Assembly (NCBI GenBank): GCA_963761115.1 | Contig: CAVXFS010000003.1 | Span: forward strand, 620,001-684,000 | DNA: 64,000 bases | DNA from: CAVXFS01 sp963761115 | GTDB taxonomy: Bacteria; Pseudomonadota; Gammaproteobacteria; Burkholderiales; Gallionellaceae | Direction of reading: 5' to 3' | Shown here: positions 19,082 through 28,293 of the stretch, piece by piece | Layout of the letters: each line of letters starts with the position of its first letter | Position numbering within the stretch: position 1 is the first letter of the stretch | Notes under the pieces: generated by a model | What the model saw: only the letters and a program-made list of their open reading frames with translations | Database searches by the model: none | What the model was told of the DNA's origin: nothing | Position numbers and translations under genes: made by a program

Positions 19082-20663
19082 ATGCCTATCATTCATCCCA
19101 ATCTGCATTTAACTAAAATTCCCGGCGCGATTCCCGCGTGGTCGGGCGAGATCAGGCCCGACGATCTTCAGTCAATTTGCCAGAACGTGCAGGACGGCGG
19201 CGGCAGGCTGGTCGCACTGTGGGGCAGCGATGAGCGCGAACAAGGCAAGGGCTTTGCGTTGCATATCGCGCTGGTCAATGAGAAAGGTTTGGTTTGTTTA
19301 AACGTGCCTTTGCCCGCCGAGTTGCCCCACTACCCCGATGTCAGTCGGATATTTCCGGTGGCTAACCGCATGCAGCGCGCCGCATATGACCTGCTCGGCA
19401 TATACGCTCACGAAGGCCAGGACCATCGCAAATGGTTGCGCCACGGTGCGTGGCACGGCGGCAGTTTTCCGCTGCGCAAAGATTTTGATGCGGTACAGAG
19501 CCGCACCGACGAAGCTGACGCTTATCCTTTCGTGCAAGTGGAAGGACAGGGCGTGCATGAGATTGCGGTGGGCCCGGTGCATGCGGGCATCATCGAGCCG
19601 GGGCATTTCCGCTTTTCCGTGGTCGGGGAGAATCCGCTGCGCCTTGAGGAACGTCTGGGTTATGTGCACAAAGGCATCGAAAAGCGCTTCGAGAGCATGA
19701 CCGTGCAGCAGGCGCGCCAAACTCGCCGGGCGGGTGAGCGGCGACAGCACGGTCGCCTATGCCTGGGCGTATGCGATGGCAGCGGAAAGCATCGCTGCGG
19801 TCACGCCGCCGGACCGTGCGCTGTGGATGCGCGCGCTGTTTCTGGAGCGCGAACGCATCGCCAATCACCTGGGCGATCTCGGCTATCTGGGCAACGATGT
19901 CGCTTTGTCGTTCGGCTTTGCGCAGTTCTGGATTTTGAAGGAGCAGGTATTGCGCAACAATGCCGCGCTGTTCGGGCATCGCTACCTGATGGACAGGATC
20001 ATTCCTGGCGGCGTAGCCGCAGATTTGCCGGAACCGGGCAAACAGACGCTGCTTGAAGAATGCGCCATGCTGGAGCGCGAGGTGCGTGTGTTGCGCAGCA
20101 TTTACGAGGAACATGCCGGCGTGCAGGATCGCTTCATCGCAACCGGACGCGTCGAGCCGAAACTCGCCGCACAACTTGGCTTATGCGGTCTGGCCGGGCG
20201 CGCCAGTTCACTGGCCTGGGACGCGCGCGTGCAGTTTCCCTGTGCTCCCTATGACAAACTGGATGTGCGCATGGCGACCTATCGCAACGGCGATGTCGCG
20301 GCGCGCGTCATCGTGCGCTTCGACGAACTGTTCGAGTCGTTGCGTTTGCAAAGAGCGATACTGACCAACCTGATACATGACAACACATTGACCGTGCCGC
20401 TCGAAAAACTTCCAGCGCTCGGCTTCGGCGTGGGCATGGTGGAAGGATGGCGCGGCGAAGTAATGGTGGCGATACACACCGATGCACAGGGTAATCTCAC
20501 ACGCGTGCATCCGCATGACCCATCCTGGCAAAACTGGCCGGTGCTGGAACATGCCATCATGGGCAACATCGTGCCGGACTTCCCGCTGATCAACAAATCG
20601 TTCAATCTGAGTTATTCAGGCCAGGATCTCTGTAGAGTGCTACTTCCCATATGTATCAGCTGA
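19082..20663 (+). CDS. hyfG: Ehr catalytic-type large subunit HyfG lacking all [NiFe] ligands
   Basis: Fused NuoC-like (about residues 1-170) and NuoD/hydrogenase-large-like domains. VGPVHAGIIEPGHFRF and YVHKGIEKRFE mark the large-subunit fold. The first metal site, normally RxCGxC, reads RVSGDS (19731-19748). The last, normally CxxC, reads SYSGQD (20610-20627). All four nickel-iron cysteines are therefore replaced, so the protein cannot build a hydrogenase site. This is the defining trait of Ehr complexes. One frame break near 19714 (extra C); another near the end leaves the exact stop uncertain. Substrate unknown. Confidence 0.85.
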
Positions 20664-21181
20664 TTAAACAGATCATTAAAAACGGGCATCAAGACCGAGG
20701 CCGCACCATTGCCGGAAGAGGCGATGCGCGTCGGGACACAGCGGTTGAGTGCAGGAGATCCTGCGCGTGTTCGGCAGCGCGCTGAACATACGCCATGTCG
20801 ATGCCGGCTCATGCAACGGATGCGAACTGGAGATCCACGCGGTCAACAATGCCTATTACAACATCGAAGGTCTGGGCATCAAATTCGTTGCCAGTCCGCG
20901 CCATGCGGACATGCTGTTGGTCACCGGTCCGGTGTCGCGCCATATGGAAGATCGCGCTCAAGCGCACCTACGACGCCACGCCGGAGCCCAAACTGGTGGT
21001 GGCGATCGGCGAGTGCGCCTGCAACGGGGGAATCTTTTCTCCCGAGGGCGGGGGCGAAAGCTATGCCAGTTGCGGCAAAGTGTCCAACGTGATTCCGGTG
21101 GATGTGATGGTGAGCGGTTGCCCGCCCACGCCGACGGCGATACTGCAGGGCATACTCACCGCGGTCAGCAAGAAAAAATGA
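20651..21181 (+). CDS. hyfI: Ehr small subunit HyfI (NuoB-like), frameshifted
   Basis: Small iron-sulfur subunit, about 175 residues. Cysteines for one [4Fe-4S] cluster are intact: SCNGCE, GECACNGG and SGCPPTP. The electron-carrying cluster next to the missing active site is thus retained, as in NuoB of complex I. Frame breaks near 20682 (extra A in an A run), 20748 and 20957. The operon ends here and faces sthA on the other strand. No HyfA/HyfH ferredoxin and no formate dehydrogenase gene follows. Confidence 0.85.
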
Positions 21182-21192
21182 TGCTGTGGCGG

Positions 21193-22584
21193 TTAGCTTT
21201 GCTTTAGCTGTTTCAGCTGGTGCATGCAATCCATTGCGGCGAGTTTGTAGCATTCCGCGAGCGTCGGATAGTTGAATACGTTGCTGACCAGGTCGCGCAC
21301 CGTGCCGTTGAAGTTCATCACCAGTTGCCCGATGTGGATCAGTTCGCTGGCCTGTTCGCCGACGATATGCACGCCCAGCAGTTTTTCATTGCGCCTGTCC
21401 ACGACCAACTTGAGCAAGCCGTGTGCGTCGCCGATGATCTGTCCGCGTGCGCTGTCTTTGAAATTCGCGCGGCCGACCAGGTAGGGAATGTTTTCCTGCT
21501 GCACTTCCTTTTCGGTTTTGCCGACATAGGATATCTCCGGGATGGTGTAGACCGCCATCGGCAGATTCTCGGCCGTGACATGCTGCTCGCGGTCGAAGGC
21601 ATACAGTACCGCTGCGCGACCCTGCTCCATTCCGGTCGAGGCAAGCGCGGGCCGGCCGATCAGGTCGCCCACCGCAAAGATGTGCGGCACGCTGGTCTGG
21701 AAATGCTGGTTCACTTCGATCCAGCCGTCTTCGGCGACGATGCCGGCGTGTTCGACATGCAGCATCTCGCTGTTGGGTTGCCTGCCTTGTGCATACAGCA
21801 CCGCGTCGGTGCGTATCTGTTTGCCGCTTTCCAGCACGGTGAGTGTGCTGTTCTGTTCGCGGCGGATCTCCGCGACGCGTTCCTGCATGTGGAACGTGAC
21901 ACCCATATCGAGGAAGCTTTCGGCCAATACGCCCACCACATCCTCGCTTAAATAGTCCAGCAATTGCCTGTGGCTGTCCACCACGAAAACCTGCACGCCC
22001 AGCGCAGCAAAGATGGACACGAATTCGCAGCCGATCACGCCGCCACCGACGACCAGCAAGCTGTCCGGAAGATGGCGAAGATTCAGGATGGAAGTCGAAT
22101 CCAGCACGGTTTTTTTGTCGAATGGAATATTGGCCGGGCGGCGCGGCCTGGAGCCGGTGGCCAGTATGATGGCCTCGGCAGAAATTTTGCGGACGTTGCC
22201 GGCGGCATCGCTTACCTGAATGGTATGTGCATCGGAAAACGATGCCTCGCCCGGAATCAATGCCACGCCCGAACGCAGCAACCGTTGCAGGATGACGGAC
22301 TCCTGCTGCGCGATCACGGCTTCTTTGCGCCGCACTGCATCGGCCAGCAAGCCATGGCGGCTGCGGCTATCCGGCGCAAGCGCCTGGCGCATGCCGCCGG
22401 AACGTGACAGCAGATAGGCCACTTCGCGCAACGCCTTGCTGGGTATCGTGCCGGTCTGCAGTCCCGCCCCGCCCAGCTTGGGCTTGCGCTCGATGATCGC
22501 GGCGCGCTTGCCCATGCGCGCCGCCTGCCACGCGGCCTGTTGTCCGGCGGGGCCGGAACCGATTATCAGAATGTCATAGTCCAT
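21193..22584 (-). CDS. sthA: Soluble pyridine nucleotide transhydrogenase
   Basis: 463-residue flavoprotein of the pyridine nucleotide-disulfide family. FAD motif GSGPAGQQAAWQAA (residues 9-22), GTIPSKALRE near residue 46, NAD(P) motif GGGVIGCEF, and the FAD-binding AVGDLIGRPALAS are present. The redox CxxxxC found in lipoamide dehydrogenases is absent (GGAGLQTGTIP), which fits SthA. It balances NADH and NADPH. It converges on the hyf-like operon with only about 10 bases between stops. Confidence 0.92.
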   Translation of the reverse strand: MDYDILIIGSGPAGQQAAWQAARMGKRAAIIERKPKLGGAGLQTGTIPSKALREVAYLLSRSGGMRQALAPDSRSRHGLLADAVRRKEAVIAQQESVILQRLLRSGVALIPGEASFSDAHTIQVSDAAGNVRKISAEAIILATGSRPRRPANIPFDKKTVLDSTSILNLRHLPDSLLVVGGGVIGCEFVSIFAALGVQVFVVDSHRQLLDYLSEDVVGVLAESFLDMGVTFHMQERVAEIRREQNSTLTVLESGKQIRTDAVLYAQGRQPNSEMLHVEHAGIVAEDGWIEVNQHFQTSVPHIFAVGDLIGRPALASTGMEQGRAAVLYAFDREQHVTAENLPMAVYTIPEISYVGKTEKEVQQENIPYLVGRANFKDSARGQIIGDAHGLLKLVVDRRNEKLLGVHIVGEQASELIHIGQLVMNFNGTVRDLVSNVFNYPTLAECYKLAAMDCMHQLKQLKQS

Positions 22585-22632
22585 GCGTGTGCTCCGGAGG
22601 TTGGAACGTCAATGATTCTGGAAATCGAAACT

Positions 22633-22744
22633 TAGCCACAGAGATCACAGAGAGATATCAGCGATTTTGTGTATTGCCGGGTATCCCGTTAGATGGGATA
22701 CAACCATTCGTTTTCTCTGTGTCCTCTGTGTTCTCTGTGGCTAT
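22633..22744. repeat. CACAGAG-type inverted repeat, copy 1
   Basis: TAGCCACAGAGATCACAGAG on one side and CTCTGTGTTCTCTGTGGCTA on the other form a long imperfect stem around about 60 bases. Each arm is itself a run of 8-9-base CACAGAG units. A second element of the same kind is at 52441-52520. Confidence 0.75.
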
Positions 22745-22767
22745 ATTTTTTTCTTTTGTCGTGCAGC

Positions 22768-24975
22768 CTATTTGATGCGCATACCGGGCTGCGCACCGTC
22801 ATCCGGCGACAGAATGAACAGTCCCGGTGTCTCTCCGGATGCTGCCAGCACCATGCCTTCCGACAGGCCGAATTTCATCTTGCGCGGCGCGAGATTGGCG
22901 ACCATCACCGTCATGCGACCCTTGAGCTTTTCCGGATCGTAAACCGACTTGATGCCGGCAAACACAGTGCGAGGATTTTCTTCGCCGATGTCCAGCGTCA
23001 GCTTCAACAATTTCTCCGCGCCTTCCACATGCTCGGCATTGACGATCTTTGCCACGCGCAGATCGATCTTGCTGAACTCGTCGATGCCTATGGTTTCGGC
23101 GATCGGTGCGATGGCATGCTGTTGCGCTTCGGCATGGCGGGTTTGCGAATGGGTATCTGTTGCCGGAGCAAGAGTTTCTTTGTTGGTATCGATCATGGCG
23201 TCTATTTTTTTTGGGTCAATTCGTGTAATGAGATGGGAATAACTACCTATTTGGTGACCTTCTGATAGTGTTCTTCCCAAGTCTTTCCATGAAATGGCGG
23301 GAATCTTAAGAAACCTTTCTATCTCTATTGCGAGTTGAGGCAATATTGGTTTTAGGTAAATAGTAAATAATCTAAATGCTTCTATCGCAAAGCTACAAAT
23401 CTCATGCAATCGTTCTTTTGCCTGTGCATCAGTATTAATAGATTTAGCTAATACCCACGGCTCTTCCTTGTGAATATATGAATTTGCGACATCAATCCTG
23501 ATCATCAATTTTCTAATTACGGCTGAGTAATTTCTTTGTTCAAATAATTCACCGATGTTTTCAGGTTCATTTTCAACTAATTGGTTATTTGAGTCCCACT
23601 GGCTTTTTAGTCCACTAAACAGATAAGTTTTTTCTGCTTCATTCCAATAGTCGGCAAGTGTTTTATTCGCAGGGAGTCCATCCTTTATGACTTTAAACCA
23701 ATCTTCATCTTGCTTTGCGATAGAGCCTATTTTTCCATCGAAATATTTACTCAAAAATCCAGCCGTGCGGCTGGCAATATTGATGTACTTGCCGATCAAA
23801 TCGCTGAATTCACCGTCGCGACGAAATCTTCCAGGCTCAGGTCGATATCTTCCATCGAGCCATTAAGTTTTGCAGCATAGTAGTAGCGCAGATATTCCGG
23901 TATTGAGTCCCTGTTCGACATAGCTGTCGCGCAGTGATAAAGGTGCCGCGCGACTTGCTCATCTTCTCGCCGTTGACGGTCAGGAAGCCATGCGCAAACA
24001 GCTTGGTCGGCGTGCGGAAACCGGCGTGTTGCAGCATCGCGGGCCAGAACAGCGCGTGGAAATACAGGATATCCTTGCCGATGAAGTGATACAGCTCGGG
24101 TCTCGAGCCTCGCTTCCAGTATTCGTCAAAGTCTGATGCCCTTGTCATTGCATAGTTGCTTGAAGCTGCCCATGTAGCCGACCGGCGCATCCAGCCACAC
24201 ATAGAAATATTTGCCCGGCGCATCGGGTATCTCGAAGCCGAAGTAGGGCGCGTCGCGCGAGATGTCCCAGTCGGTGAGTTTGTTCTCGCCTTCGGCGCCC
24301 AGCCATTCCTGCATCTTGTTGGCGGCTTCGGGTTGCAGCGCGCCGCTGCGCGTCCATTCGCGCAGGAACTGCTGGCAGGTCTCGGCGGAGAGCTTGAAGA
24401 AATAGTGGTCGGAATTGCGCAGTTCCGGTTTCGCGCCGGACACGGCGGAGTAAGGATTGATCAGGTCGGTGGGTGCATAGGCGGCACCGCACACTTCGCA
24501 GTTGTCGCCATACTGGTCCTTGGCATGGCACTTCGGGCATTCGCCCTTGATGAAGCGGTCCGGCAGGAACATGTTCTTGACCGGGTCGAAGAATTGCTCG
24601 ATGGAGCGCACCTCGATCAGGCCGGCAGCTTTCAAGCTTGCGATAGATGGCCTGCGCAGTATTCCCTGGTCTCGTTGCTAGTTGGTGCTGCCGTAGTTGT
24701 CGAACGCGACATGGAATCCGTCGAAATCGGCCTTGTGTTCCTGCCACACGCGGTCTATCAGTTGTTCCGGGGTGATGCCTTCCTTCTCGGCGCGCAGCAT
24801 GATCGGCGTGCCGTGGGTGTCGTCGGCGCAGACATAGTGGCAGGTATTGCCCCGCATCTTCTGGAAGCGCACCCAGATGTCGGTCTGGATGTATTCGACC
24901 AGGTGGCCGAGGTGGATGCTGCCGTTGGCGTAGGGCAGGGCGGAGGTGACGAGGATTTTTCGTGGGTTTGAACAT
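22768..24975 (-). CDS. metG: Methionine-tRNA ligase, frameshifted and mosaic
   Basis: About 720-residue class I synthetase with a C-terminal tRNA-binding EMAP-like domain. HIGH motif (HLGH) follows ILVTSALPYANGSI; the zinc knuckle CPKC...CEVC, KMSKS (NGEKMSKSRGT) and the C-terminal FSKIDLRVAKI domain are all found. Frame breaks cluster near 24970, 24615-24670, 24135 and 23835-23905. From about 23190 to 23790, encoding the anticodon-binding domain, the DNA is strikingly AT-rich compared with both flanks, as if replaced from another source. Start assumed at ATG 24975 after correcting one base. Confidence 0.92.
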
Positions 24976-25084
24976 GTGTGAGCATTGCCGGAACTGCTGA
25001 TCAAAGGCGCGGATTTTAGCAAATCGCGCGCGACAGCGTGCGAATTGGTTAAAATCGCGCCCTTGAAAATAAATTTAAGGAGCA

Positions 25085-25119
25085 AGGTACAAGGTACAAG
25101 ACTCAAGATTCAAGGATAA
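25085..25119 (+). repeat. Degenerate short tandem repeat before dcd
   Basis: CAAGGTA-CAAGGTA-CAAGACT-CAAGATT-CAAGGAT: five imperfect 7-base CAAG units. It lies in the leader of dcd. Confidence 0.6.
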
Positions 25120-25172
25120 AGGAATTTCGCATTTCCTTGAAACTTTCGCATTTCATCTTTCACGTGGATATT

Positions 25173-25740
25173 ATGAGCATCAAGTCAGACAAATGGATAC
25201 GCCGCATGGCGGAGCAGCACAAGATGATCGAACCGTACGAGCCGAACCAGGTGAAGCAGGTCGACGGCAAGCGCATCGTTTCCTATGGCACGTCCAGCTA
25301 TGGCTACGATATCCGCTGCTCCAACGAATTCAAGCTGTTCACCAACATCAACAGCACCATCGTCGATCCGAAGAACTTCGACCCGAGTTCCTTCGTCGAG
25401 GTCAATGCCGATTTCTGCATCATTCCGCCCAACTCGTTCGCGCTGGCGCGCACCGTCGAATATTTCCGCATCCCGCGCAGTGTGCTTGACGATCTGCCTG
25501 GGCAAGTCCACCTATGCGCGCTGCGGCATCATCGTCAACGTCACGCCGTTCGAGCCGGAATGGGAAGGCTACGTGACGCTGGAGTTTTCCAATACCACCC
25601 CGTTGCCCGCCAAGATCTACGCCAATGAAGGTGTGGCGCAGGTGCTGTTCTTCGAGGGCGATGAAGTCTGCGAAACTTCCTACAAAGATCGCGGTGGCAA
25701 ATACCAGGGGCAAGTCGGAGTCACGCTGCCGAAAATGTAG
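25173..25740 (+). CDS. dcd: dCTP deaminase, one frameshift
   Basis: 188-residue enzyme that deaminates dCTP to dUTP for thymidylate synthesis. SSYGYDIRCSNEFK near the N-terminus, then LGKSTYARCGIIVNVTPFEPEWEGYVTLEFSNTTPLPAKIYANEG with the catalytic glutamate. A single extra T near 25489 (VLT becoming VLD) breaks the frame. ATG 25173 gives MSIKSDKWIRRMA, the normal N-terminus. thyA and folA are elsewhere in the window. Confidence 0.94.
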
Positions 25741-25770
25741 CCTGCCTTCAGCAGGCTTATAACTTTTAGC
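25739..25770 (+). terminator. Hairpin after dcd
   Basis: AGCCTGC-CTTCA-GCAGGCT followed by TATAACTTTT; a short stem with a T-rich tail at the very end of dcd. Confidence 0.6.
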
Positions 25771-25865
25771 GACAAAATTTCCTCTTGCAGCGCCCCTTAA
25801 ATCTGCGACAATCCGCGCAAATTCGCTATTCCCGCCCAGTCATGTATTCCTAGAGGGAGTTCACA

Positions 25866-28112
25866 ATGAAATTCAGGTTTCCTATTATCATCATCGATGA
25901 AGACTTCCGTTCCGAAAATGCCAGCGGATTGGGCATACGCGCACTGGCTGATGCCATTGAAAAGGAAGGGATGGAAATTCTCGGGGTCACCAGTTATGGC
26001 GATCTGACTTCATTCGCGCAACAGCAGAGCCGCGCCTCGGCATTTTTACTCTCTATTGACGACGAGGAATTCGGTTCCGGCAGCAAGGAAGAAACCGAGG
26101 TTGCACTGAAAACCTTGCGCGCCTTCGTCCAGGAGATACGTTTCAAGAACGCCGACATTCCGATCTACCTGTACGGCGAGACGCGTACTTCGCGGCATAT
26201 TCCGAACGATGTCCTGCGCGAATTGCACGGCTTCATCCACATGCACGAGGACACGCCGGAATTCGTGGCGCGCCACATCATTCGCGAAGCAAAATCATAT
26301 CTGGACTCGCTGGCGCCGCCGTTTTTCCGCGCTTTGCTGCACTACGCGCAGGATGGTTCCTACTCCTGGCATTGTCCGGGACACTCGGGCGGCGTGGCAT
26401 TCCTGAAGTCGCCGGTCGGGCAGATGTTCCACCAGTTTTTCGGCGAGAACATGCTGCGTGCCGACGTGTGCAATGCGGTGGACGAGCTTGGCCAGCTGCT
26501 CGATCACACCGGTCCGGTGGCAGCCTCGGAGCGCAATGCGGCGCGCATTTTCAATGCCGATCATTTGTTCTTTGTCACCAACGGCACATCGACCTCCAAC
26601 AAGATCGTGTGGCACTCGACCGTAGCACCGGATGACATCGTGGTGGTGGACCGCAATTGCCATAAATCCATATTGCACGCCATTATTATGACCGGTGCGG
26701 TGCCGGTGTTCCTTACCCCGACACGCAATCACTACGGCATCATCGGCCCGATCCCGAAATCCGAATTCGAACCGGAAAGCATCCAGCGCAAGATCGATGC
26801 GAATCCTTTCATCAAGGACAAGACCAAGAAGCCGCGCATCCTGACCATCACCCAGAGTACCTATGACGGTGTGGTGTACAACGTGGAGATGCTCAAGGAA
26901 ATGCTGGATGGACGTATCGACACTTTGCATTTCGACGAAGCATGGCTGCCCCACGCGGCATTCCATGATTTTTACAAGGATATGCATGCCATCGGCAAAT
27001 CCCGGCCGCGCGCCAAAGAGTCAATGATCTTTTCCACGCAGTCTACGCACAAGCTTCTGGCGGGGTTGTCGCAGGCATCGCAGATTCTGGTGCGTGAACC
27101 GCAGAGTCACAAGCTTAACAGCCACGTGTTCAACGAAGCCTATCTGATGCATACGTCGACCAGTCCGCAATATGCCATCATCGCTTCGTGCGATGTGGCT
27201 GCCGCGATGATGGAACCGCCCGGCGGCACGGCGCTGGTCGAGGAGTCCATTGCCGAAGCGCTGGATTTCCGCCGCGCGATGCGCAAGGTGGACGAGGAGT
27301 ATGGCCAAGACTGGTGGTTCAAGGTGTGGGGCCCTGATGTTCTCGCCGAGGAAGGCATCGGATCACGCGAAGACTGGGTGTTGCATACCGACGACAAGTG
27401 GCATGGCTTTGGCAAGCTTGCCACCGGTTTCAATATGCTGGACCCGATCAAGGCGACCATCATTACTCCAGGCCTGGATGTGGATGGCGATTTTTCCGAC
27501 AACGGCATACCCGCCTCGATGGTCACCAAATACCTGGCCGAACACGGCGTGATCGTCGAGAAGTGCGGGCTGTATTCATTCTTCATCATGTTCACCATCG
27601 GCATCACCAAGGGACGCTGGAACACGCTGTTGACCGCGTTGCAGCAGTTCAAGGACGATTATGATCGCAACCAGCCGATCTGGCGCATACTGCCCGAGTT
27701 CGCTGCGGCACATCCGCGTTATGAACGTGTCGGGCTGCGCGATTTGTGCCAGCAGATACATGATATGTACAAGAACCACAACGTGGCGCGCATGACCACC
27801 GAAATGTATCTATCCAACATGCAGCCGGGTATGAAACCTTCGGATGCGTTTGCCAGAATGGCGCATGCCGAGATCGACCGCGTGGAGATTGAAAATCTGG
27901 AAGGCCGTATCACCGCCGTGTTGCTTACGCCCTATCCGCCGGGTATCCCGTTGTTGATCCCGGGCGAGATTTTCAACAAAACCATCGTCGATTACCTCAA
28001 GTTTGCGCGCGATTTCAATGAAAAATTCCCCGGCTTCGAGACCGATATTCACGGCCTGGTTGCAGAGGAAGTCGATGGCGAGAAACACTATTTTGTGGAC
28101 TGCGTGCACTGA
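25866..28112 (+). CDS. Orn/Lys/Arg decarboxylase (class I, AdiA/LdcC-type)
   Basis: 748-residue PLP enzyme. Receiver-like wing domain at the N-terminus (about 1-130), PLP-binding core with HSGGVAFLKSPVG and the Schiff-base lysine in STHKLLAGLSQ (K396), and the C-terminal domain. It removes CO2 from a basic amino acid, consuming a proton and making a polyamine or agmatine. Length is closer to arginine decarboxylases (about 755) than to lysine ones (about 715), but specificity is not certain. GAGGGAG precedes the ATG. A relic of a second copy's 3' end is found 5 kb downstream at 33245-33322. Confidence 0.88.
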   Translation: MKFRFPIIIIDEDFRSENASGLGIRALADAIEKEGMEILGVTSYGDLTSFAQQQSRASAFLLSIDDEEFGSGSKEETEVALKTLRAFVQEIRFKNADIPIYLYGETRTSRHIPNDVLRELHGFIHMHEDTPEFVARHIIREAKSYLDSLAPPFFRALLHYAQDGSYSWHCPGHSGGVAFLKSPVGQMFHQFFGENMLRADVCNAVDELGQLLDHTGPVAASERNAARIFNADHLFFVTNGTSTSNKIVWHSTVAPDDIVVVDRNCHKSILHAIIMTGAVPVFLTPTRNHYGIIGPIPKSEFEPESIQRKIDANPFIKDKTKKPRILTITQSTYDGVVYNVEMLKEMLDGRIDTLHFDEAWLPHAAFHDFYKDMHAIGKSRPRAKESMIFSTQSTHKLLAGLSQASQILVREPQSHKLNSHVFNEAYLMHTSTSPQYAIIASCDVAAAMMEPPGGTALVEESIAEALDFRRAMRKVDEEYGQDWWFKVWGPDVLAEEGIGSREDWVLHTDDKWHGFGKLATGFNMLDPIKATIITPGLDVDGDFSDNGIPASMVTKYLAEHGVIVEKCGLYSFFIMFTIGITKGRWNTLLTALQQFKDDYDRNQPIWRILPEFAAAHPRYERVGLRDLCQQIHDMYKNHNVARMTTEMYLSNMQPGMKPSDAFARMAHAEIDRVEIENLEGRITAVLLTPYPPGIPLLIPGEIFNKTIVDYLKFARDFNEKFPGFETDIHGLVAEEVDGEKHYFVDCVH

Positions 28113-28293
28113 TTGTTGAAGATGGGGACGGCTTGCGCGGAATACCCCGTTCACCAGTGGCACAACCTGTGCTGACATTCGTTCGGCATGTGAAGCAAAC
28201 GATATAGATAAGTATTATAGTGTATCGGTCTTGATGTATTGGGAAAAGGTCAACAAAAGTGACGGACACGTCTAAAACCGCAAGGTGGCCCTG

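Noticed and set aside
13848..21181. Formate hydrogenlyase or group 4 hydrogenase
   Set aside because: All four [NiFe] cysteines are missing and no formate dehydrogenase or maturation genes are nearby.
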